In this document: positions 58,954-64,000 of the stretch, piece after piece | Layout: every line of letters begins with the position of its first letter | Numbering within the stretch: position 1 is the stretch's first letter | Origin: Cyanobium sp. M30B3 | GTDB taxonomy: Bacteria; Cyanobacteriota; Cyanobacteriia; PCC-6307; Cyanobiaceae | NCBI GenBank assembly: GCA_018399015.1 | Contig: CP073761.1 | Coordinates: forward strand, 124,001 to 188,000 | Direction: 5' to 3' | DNA length: 64,000 bases | The notes under the pieces: model-generated | What the model saw: the letters and a program-made list of their open reading frames with translations, nothing else | What the model was told of the DNA's origin: nothing | The model's database searches: none | Program-made: the position numbers and the translations under genes

Positions 58954-59988
58954 TTATCCGCCGCCAGGGGCCGTGAGCAGGAAGCCGTCACGGAAGGCAT
59001 CGCCGGGGTCCTGGCCGCGTTTGAGGGCGGCCTCCACCTCGAGCAGCTGGCCCAGCAGGCGCAGGAACAGGGCGGGCCGTTTGCCGCGGATCTGCTTGCG
59101 CATCACGTAGATGCGCTTGGGGTTGCCGATGCCGGCGGCCTTGGCGATCACGGCCACGTCGCTTTCGCCGTTCTGGTCGAGCAGGGCCACCCACAGCCAG
59201 CCGCGGATCTGGCTGGTGAGCGACGCCACAACGCGCAGAGCCGGCTCGTTGGCGGCCAGCAGGGCGTCCACCCGGGCGATGGCGTCGGCGGGTTTGCCGG
59301 CCAGCAGGGCGTCGCCCACCGCCAGGGCGCTGGTGCTCTGGCCGCCCACCAGGGCCTGCACGGCGGCCAGGCTGATCGGGCCGCCCCTTCCCTGGGCGCT
59401 GTCGTTCCGTTGCTGGCCTGCCGGAGCCGCTGCGGCGTAAAGGCTCAGCTTCTCCAGTTCACTGGCCAGCCGGGCGCTGTCGCTGCCGATCGCCTCGGCC
59501 AGGGCCTCGGCGGCGGCGGGCTCCAGCTGCAGATCCAGCTCGCGGGCGGTGCGCGCCACCAGCTCCACCTGGCCTGCCCCATCCCAGATCGCCGGCAGGG
59601 CGAAGCTCTGTTCGCTGGCCAGGCCGGCCTTGATCAGTTTCTGCAGGGTCTTGGTGGTGCGCAGCCGCGCATCGGGCTTGCCGGCGCTGACCAGCAACAG
59701 GTGGCAGCCGTCGGCCACCTGGGTCAGGGATGCCTCGAAGCCCTCGGCCAGGTCGGCTGGGCACTGGCTGCAGAAGGGGCTGCGCTGCAGCACCACCACC
59801 CGGCCGCCACTGCCGAAGGGCGGGGTGCGGGCCTCCTCCAGGGCCTGGGCCGCCTGACTGGCGTCGTGGCCATCGAGACGACTGAGGTTGAGGCTGGCCC
59901 AGGCGGGATCCAGCTGGGCCTGCACCAGTGCTTCGACGGCGCGGTTGCGGGCCGCCTCGTCGTCGCCCCAGAGCAGGTGGATCGGCAT
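58954..59988 (-). CDS. holA: DNA polymerase III subunit delta
   Basis: HolA opens the sliding clamp within the clamp loader. The 344 residues start MPIHLLWGDDEAARNRAVEALV and include LNLSRLDGHDASQAAQALEEARTPPF and GGRVVVL, then the central LASELEKLSLYA and the C-terminal ALRVVASLTSQIRGWL and RKQIRGKRPALFLRLLGQLLEVEAALKRG typical of bacterial delta subunits. ATG 59988 is selected; in-frame upstream codons have no family resemblance. It lies 38 bp before lysC on the same strand. Confidence 0.9.
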   Translation of the reverse strand: MPIHLLWGDDEAARNRAVEALVQAQLDPAWASLNLSRLDGHDASQAAQALEEARTPPFGSGGRVVVLQRSPFCSQCPADLAEGFEASLTQVADGCHLLLVSAGKPDARLRTTKTLQKLIKAGLASEQSFALPAIWDGAGQVELVARTARELDLQLEPAAAEALAEAIGSDSARLASELEKLSLYAAAAPAGQQRNDSAQGRGGPISLAAVQALVGGQSTSALAVGDALLAGKPADAIARVDALLAANEPALRVVASLTSQIRGWLWVALLDQNGESDVAVIAKAAGIGNPKRIYVMRKQIRGKRPALFLRLLGQLLEVEAALKRGQDPGDAFRDGFLLTAPGGG

Positions 59989-60040
59989 GGGCGGGATGAG
60001 GAGCTGCCTGGAGGGCGGCGGAATGCGGGCTGCGGGTCGC

Positions 60041-60814
60041 TCAGATCCGCAGAGCGCTGAGCACGGGGTGCAGACCAGTCTGGGCCAGGGCTGGATGGTT
60101 GGTGACCAGGATCGCCGCATCCGCCTGGATGGCGGTGGCCAGTTCAATGGCGGCGCTGTCGTCGAGCTGGGGCTCCTGGCGGCGCAGACGCACGGCCGCC
60201 GCCGCGATCACGCCATTGGCGGGAATCAGCTGCCAGATCTGCGGGTTCTCGAAGGCTTTGGCGTAGCGCTGAGCCAGGGCTTCATCGCCCTGGGCCAGGG
60301 GCCCTTCCAGCACCCGGATCAGGCTCAGGCAGCTCACGACCCCGATCCAGTGGCCCGACGCAATTCCCTGCAGCAGGGGCTCGAGGTGCTTGCCGGTGCC
60401 CTTGGCGTCCGCCAGAAAGGCCACCAGCGCCGTGCCATCGAGGGCGATCCGGGAGCCCTGGGCCAGCCCGTGGGGAAGGAAGCCGGACTGCTGGGGCAGC
60501 TGTTGCACCGGCTGCACGAAGGCCGGTGCCGCCGGTGCCGGCCGGGCCGGATGGCGTTGGTTGGCGTCCCAGCAGCTGCGACCGCTGCCCCGCAGGGCCA
60601 TCAGGCTCTGCACCTGCCGCTGCCGGAGACGGGGATCGGTGGGTGCCTGCCCGGCCAGAGGCACCAGGGCGGCCATGGGGGTGCGGTGTCGCTGGATCAC
60701 GAAGCGTTCACCAGCCGCAGCCCGCTCCAGCAGTTCCGGCAGTCGTCGCCGGGCCGCCTCCACGCCCAAGGGGGTGTCAGGGGTGGGGGCCGAGCCGCGG
60801 TGGGGGGTGTTCAC
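60041..60814 (-). CDS. Fused Phd/YefM-type antitoxin and PIN-domain protein
   Basis: A 257-residue protein from the GTG at 60814. Residues 10-55 (GVEAARRRLPELLERAAAGE then RFVIQRHRTPMAALVPLAG) have the Phd/YefM fold pattern. After an Ala/Pro linker, about residues 125-257 form a PIN domain (SRIALDGTALVAFLADAKG, LDDSAAIELATAIQADAAILVTNHPAL). Aligned by eye with VapC, the first Asp (ALDGT) and third acid (LDDSAA) are kept, but the usual Glu in the LxxxE helix reads Arg (LSLIRVLEGP) and the final Asp of TND reads His (TNH). Antitoxin and toxin in one chain is unusual. The four TGTAC boxes upstream argue for the GTG start and for autoregulation. Confidence 0.78.
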   Translation of the reverse strand: MNTPHRGSAPTPDTPLGVEAARRRLPELLERAAAGERFVIQRHRTPMAALVPLAGQAPTDPRLRQRQVQSLMALRGSGRSCWDANQRHPARPAPAAPAFVQPVQQLPQQSGFLPHGLAQGSRIALDGTALVAFLADAKGTGKHLEPLLQGIASGHWIGVVSCLSLIRVLEGPLAQGDEALAQRYAKAFENPQIWQLIPANGVIAAAAVRLRRQEPQLDDSAAIELATAIQADAAILVTNHPALAQTGLHPVLSALRI

Positions 60815-60829
60815 CCGCCTCCTTGATTC

Positions 60830-60861
60830 TGTACAGACTGTACGACTTGTACAATATGTAC
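60830..60861 (-). promoter_or_regulatory. Operator of four TGTAC motifs at 9-bp spacing
   Basis: TGTAC begins at 60830, 60839, 60848 and 60857, exactly 9 bp apart, 16-47 bp upstream of the Phd-PIN start. GTAC is palindromic, so both strands show it. YefM/Phd antitoxins are known to bind TGTACA-type palindromes in their own promoters, so this array is most simply the gene's autoregulatory operator; that is inference. Confidence 0.75.
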
Positions 60862-60879
60862 GGAATTCGGAACGCTGTC

Positions 60880-60911
60880 GCTCCGGCTCCAGCTCCAGCT
60901 CCAGCTCCGGC
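60880..60911. repeat. Hexanucleotide repeat GCTCC(A/G), five copies
   Basis: GCTCCG, three times GCTCCA and GCTCCG follow in tandem, just upstream of the TGTAC operator on the minus-strand view. Probably slippage DNA. If translated from an upstream start it would give alternating Glu-Leu. Confidence 0.9.
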
Positions 60912-60970
60912 GTTTCCTTGGCTTGCCTGGACTTGAGCCTGGTTGCCGGTTGGCAGTTGGCCATTTCCTC

Positions 60971-61053
60971 CTGGCTGCTGGCTGCTGGCTGCTGGCTGCT
61001 GGCTGCTGGCTGCTGGCTGCTGGCTGCTGGCTGCTGGCTGCTGGCTGCTGGCT
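60971..61053. repeat. Heptanucleotide microsatellite (CTGGCTG), about 12 copies
   Basis: The 7-bp unit CTGGCTG is repeated perfectly for 83 bp, 96 bp upstream of cobH and 157 bp upstream of the divergent Phd-PIN gene. Since 7 is not a multiple of 3, all frames through it read the same LLAAGCW peptide, which explains misleading open frames here. Copy number should be unstable through replication slippage. Confidence 0.95.
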
Positions 61054-61148
61054 ACGTCCTGGTTGCGGACTGCGGATCAGTTCGGCCCAGCTTGCCGGGG
61101 GGTGCCGGCAGGCGTGCGCCAGGGTGGGCGGGTGGCTGAGGATGTTCC

Positions 61149-61853
61149 ATGGCGGTTGCCGGCGCTGACTTTGATCACCCGATCTTTTGCGAGAGCCTGC
61201 GGATCATCCGGGCGATGCCGGGCATCGAGGCAGCCCTGGGGCCGCTCACAGCGCTGCAGCAGGACGTGGTGCTGCGCCTGATCCACAGCAGCGGCGACCC
61301 TGAACTGGCCGGCGCGGTGCGCTTCTCGCCGGGGGCCTGCGAGGCCGGCCTGGCGGCCCTGGCGGCAGGGGCGCCGATTCTCACCGATACGGTGATGGCG
61401 GCGGCGGCCGTGGGGCCGATGGCGCGGCGCACCTTCGGCAACCGGGTGCGCAGCGTGCTGGATTGGGCTCCTGAGCAGGCCCCGGCCGGATCGACCCGCG
61501 CCGCGGCGGGTATGGCGCTGGCTCTGGCGGAGGTTGGGCAGGCCAGTGGGGAGGATGGCGCGGCGCCGGTGGTGCTGATCGGCAGCGCGCCCACGGCCCT
61601 GGAGGTGTTGCTGGAGCAGGTGGGCAGCGGCGCGGCTGGGGTTGGGGCTGCACCCGGACGGCTACCGGCCCTGGTGATCGGCATGCCGGTGGGGTTTGTG
61701 GGGGTGGCGGAGAGCAAGCGCCACCTGGCTGCGAGTGGCCTGGCCCACATCGGGCTCGCGGGCTCCAAGGGCGGAGCCGGACTGGTGGCCGCGGCCTGCA
61801 ACGCCCTGCTGCGGGCGGCCTGGCTTCAGGCGGCGAGCGCGCCGTCCTGCTGA
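61149..61853 (+). CDS. cobH: Precorrin-8X/cobalt-precorrin-8 methylmutase CobH/CbiC
   Basis: CobH moves the methyl group from C11 to C12, giving hydrogenobyrinate or cobyrinate in cobalamin synthesis. The 234 residues show [14 protein letters not shown], the catalytic His in [11 protein letters not shown] near residue 45, [32 protein letters not shown] and [14 protein letters not shown], the family signature. Together with cbiD in this window it indicates corrin synthesis. The 3' end overlaps mutS tail to tail by 28 bp. Confidence 0.94.
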   Translation: MAVAGADFDHPIFCESLRIIRAMPGIEAALGPLTALQQDVVLRLIHSSGDPELAGAVRFSPGACEAGLAALAAGAPILTDTVMAAAAVGPMARRTFGNRVRSVLDWAPEQAPAGSTRAAAGMALALAEVGQASGEDGAAPVVLIGSAPTALEVLLEQVGSGAAGVGAAPGRLPALVIGMPVGFVGVAESKRHLAASGLAHIGLAGSKGGAGLVAAACNALLRAAWLQAASAPSC

Positions 61854-64000
61854 TCCACCCGCACGACGCTGTTGGCCTCGATGCGGGCCAGCACCTGGCG
61901 GGCGCGCTGCAGCACGGGGGCGGGCACGCCGGCGAGGCGGGCGGCCTCGATGCCGTAGCTGCGGCTGGCGCCGCCGCTCACCACCCGGTGCAAAAAGCGC
62001 AGGCTGTCGCCGGTCTCCTCCACCAGCACCTGGGCGTTGGCCACGTTGGGGAGCTGCTCGGCCAGGGCGTTGAGCTCGTGGTAGTGGGTGGCGAAGATGC
62101 TGCGGGCACCGAGGCCGCCGCGTGCCGGCGGGGTGGCCAGGTGCTCGGCCACGGCCCAGGCGATCGAGAGGCCGTCGAAGGTGGCGGTGCCGCGGCCGAT
62201 CTCATCGAGCAGCACCAGCGAGCGCGGCGTGGCGTGGTGCAGGATGTTGGCCGTCTCGGCCATCTCCACCATGAAGGTGGACTGGCCGGCCGCCAGGTCG
62301 TCGCCGGCGCCGACGCGGGTGAAGATGCGATCGGCGATGCCCAGGCGGGCGGCCTTGGCGGGGATCCAGCTGCCCATCTGGGCCATCAGCTGCAGAAGGC
62401 CGCTCTGGCGCAGGTAGCAACTCTTACCGCTGGCGTTGGGGCCGGTGAGGATCACGAGGTCGGGGAGGGGCCCGGAGTCGCCGGCGGTGAGCGCTGCTGC
62501 TGAACCCAGGCCCACGCTGTTGGGCGTGAACGGCTCCTCCACCAGCAGCTGCTCCACCACCGGGTGGCGGCCGGCCTCGATGTGGAGCAGGCGGGCCTCC
62601 GGGCCGGCGGGGTCGGTGAGTTCGGGGCAGCAGTAGCCGCCGGTGGCGGCCACCTCGGCCAGCGACGCGATGGCGTCGAGCTCGGCCACCAGCCGGGCGG
62701 CGCTGCGGATGGCGGCGGCCTGCTCGCCCACCCGCGCCCGCAGGCCGCAGAACAGCTCGTATTCCCGCTGGGCAGCGCGGGCCCGCAGCTGCTGGATCTG
62801 GCCCTCGCGGGCCTTGAGCTCGGGGGTGACGAAGCGCTCCTCGTTGGCCAGGGTCTGGCGGCGGATCCAGTGCTCGGGCACGGCGCCCGCCTTGGCCCGG
62901 CTCACCGCCAGGAAGTAGCCGAAGGTGCGGTGGTATTGGAGTTTGAGGGTGCTGATGCCGCTGGCGCGGCGCTCGGCGGCCTCCTGCTGGGCCAGCCAGG
63001 CGTCCTGGTCGTCGAGCTGGTTGCGCAGGCCATCCAGCAGGGGATCCACGCCGTCGTGGATCAGGCCGCCCTCGCTGAGGGAGAGGGGCGGGGCATCCAG
63101 CAGGGTGTGGCGCAGCTCGGCGGCCAGCTCGGCCAGCTCCGGCCAGGGGCGGACCAGGGCCTGCAGGGGGGCGCTGCCGGCCTGGGCCAGTTGGGCCGCC
63201 AGCTGCGGCAGCCGCTCCAGACCATCGGCCAGGGCCACCAGATCCCGCGCCGAGGCGGTGCCGGCACCGGCCCGGCCGGCCAGGCGTTCCAGGTCGCCCA
63301 TCGGGCGCAGCAGCCGGCGCACCGCCAGGCGCAGGGGCCTCTGGGCCACCAGCTCGCTCACGCCGCCCTGGCGCCTGAGGATCGCCTCGCGCTCCACCAG
63401 CGGCGCCTCGATCCAACGGCGCAGGCAGCGGCCGCCCATGGCGGTGTGGGTGCGGTCGAGCGCCCCGAGCAGGGAGCCCTGCAGCTGGCCGCCCAGCTGG
63501 GTGCGGGTGAGCTCCAGGTTGCGGCGGGTGGCGGCATCGAGCACCAGGGCATCGCCGGCGTGCCAGCTGGTGGGCAGGTCGAGGGGCACCCGGGCCAGGG
63601 TGGTGGCGGAGGCGTCGCTCGGGCCGCGATTGGTGTCGTCGAGGTAGTGCACCAGGCCGCCGGCGGCCCGCAGGGCCAGGGGCAGCTCGCCCAGCCCCAG
63701 GCCGTCGAGGCTGGCCAGGCCAAAGCGCGCCTTGAGGGTGGCGCTGGCCTCCGGGGTTTCAAAGGGCGTGCGGGGCAGGGGCGTGAGCAGCAGGCCGGCA
63801 GGGCACCAGGCGGGGGCGGCGGTGGGGCCGGCATTGCCGGTATCGGCGACCGCCAGCCCCCCGGGCCAGAGCACCTCGGCGGCCTCCACCTGCAGCAGCT
63901 CCTGGTGGAGGGCATCACTGCCCGCGCGCTCGGTGACCCGGAATTCCCCGGTGCTCACATCGGCCACCGCCAGGCCCCAGCGGGCGGCCGAGTGGCCGGC
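61826..64000 (-). CDS. mutS: DNA mismatch repair protein MutS, N-terminus outside the window
   Basis: About 724 residues are visible and the frame is open through the right edge. It begins inside domain I with [14 protein letters not shown], then the connector and lever domains ([22 protein letters not shown]), and the ATPase with Walker [14 protein letters not shown], the [18 protein letters not shown] motif, Walker [19 protein letters not shown] and THYHEL. This is the MutS1-type mismatch-recognition ATPase; the mismatch-contacting Phe-x-Glu motif is beyond the window. Confidence 0.96.
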   Translation of the reverse strand, partial: AGHSAARWGLAVADVSTGEFRVTERAGSDALHQELLQVEAAEVLWPGGLAVADTGNAGPTAAPAWCPAGLLLTPLPRTPFETPEASATLKARFGLASLDGLGLGELPLALRAAGGLVHYLDDTNRGPSDASATTLARVPLDLPTSWHAGDALVLDAATRRNLELTRTQLGGQLQGSLLGALDRTHTAMGGRCLRRWIEAPLVEREAILRRQGGVSELVAQRPLRLAVRRLLRPMGDLERLAGRAGAGTASARDLVALADGLERLPQLAAQLAQAGSAPLQALVRPWPELAELAAELRHTLLDAPPLSLSEGGLIHDGVDPLLDGLRNQLDDQDAWLAQQEAAERRASGISTLKLQYHRTFGYFLAVSRAKAGAVPEHWIRRQTLANEERFVTPELKAREGQIQQLRARAAQREYELFCGLRARVGEQAAAIRSAARLVAELDAIASLAEVAATGGYCCPELTDPAGPEARLLHIEAGRHPVVEQLLVEEPFTPNSVGLGSAAALTAGDSGPLPDLVILTGPNASGKSCYLRQSGLLQLMAQMGSWIPAKAARLGIADRIFTRVGAGDDLAAGQSTFMVEMAETANILHHATPRSLVLLDEIGRGTATFDGLSIAWAVAEHLATPPARGGLGARSIFATHYHELNALAEQLPNVANAQVLVEETGDSLRFLHRVVSGGASRSYGIEAARLAGVPAPVLQRARQVLARIEANSVVRVDQQDGALAA

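Noticed and set aside
60971-61053. Possible CRISPR-like array
   Set aside because: The unit is 7 bp without spacers; it is a microsatellite.
60390-61281. Plus-strand open frames through the heptamer repeat giving LLAAGCW repeats
   Set aside because: A 7-bp repeat yields the same peptide in all frames, so openness has no meaning; flanking translation is antisense to the Phd-PIN gene.

Overview
The window is chromosomal DNA of a high-GC picocyanobacterium of the Cyanobium/Synechococcus type. The basis is a set of cyanobacterial markers read from the sequence: the sulfolipid pair sqdB-sqdX, gap2, a Psb34-type (ssl1498-like) small protein, Ycf23 and Ycf37 homologues, a CYP38-like cyclophilin, a four-ACT aspartokinase, the clpX-clpP-tig block, an asd-dapA-rnj operon, and many short conserved hypotheticals. 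Genes are tightly packed, often with overlapping starts and stops, and no rRNA, CRISPR array or intact prophage was seen.

Layout. 1-2033 (minus): type IV pilus motor genes, pilB and the start of pilT. 2133-5361 (plus): grpE-dnaJ, a TusA-like protein and rsgA. 5336-8063 (minus): YbaB/EbfC, murB and murC. 8315-9337: gap2 with a clear terminator. 9421-11579 (minus): thiL and the cyclophilin. 11692-12752: efp-accB. 12817-18675: pdxA, an NAD-dependent epimerase-like protein, an HNH nuclease divergent from a SNF2-type helicase, secreted proteins and an AbrB-type membrane protein. 18806-20094: three small proteins of unknown function and a Nif11-type peptide. 20270-25191 is an accessory patch: an ArsS-like radical SAM enzyme, a MazF remnant, an intact vapBC pair, a truncated orphan antitoxin, a broken TRIC/UPF0126 membrane protein gene and an AT-richer M20 amidohydrolase, ending at tRNA-Gly(CCC). 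25383-31000 returns to core genes (class V aminotransferase, cbiD, guaA, two conserved hypotheticals, PBP2). 32332-37866 (mostly minus): sulfolipid synthesis, Psb34, thiG, Ycf37, L20 and L35. 38025-40997: a SpoIID-domain lipoprotein and a glycolipid-type glycosyltransferase. 41018-47312 (minus): dnaX (frameshifted), an LRAT-like protein, clpX, clpP, tig. 47762-51817: asd-dapA-rnj. 51818-59988: tilS, ycf23, uvrB, lysC, holA and others. 60041-61148: a Phd-PIN fusion gene with a striking repeat operator and a microsatellite. 61149-64000: cobH and the 3' part of mutS.

The most unusual observations are: (i) a single gene joining a Phd/YefM-type antitoxin domain to a PIN domain with apparently degenerate catalytic residues, preceded by four TGTAC motifs spaced exactly 9 bp apart; (ii) a -1 frame change at a run of four C in dnaX; (iii) the toxin-antitoxin remnants and transferred gene next to tRNA-Gly; (iv) an HNH nuclease gene divergent from a SNF2 helicase, reminiscent of ZRANB3 architecture; and (v) tilS with no canonical start codon ahead of its conserved N-terminus. 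All names rest on reading motifs and remembered family features; no database search was run.
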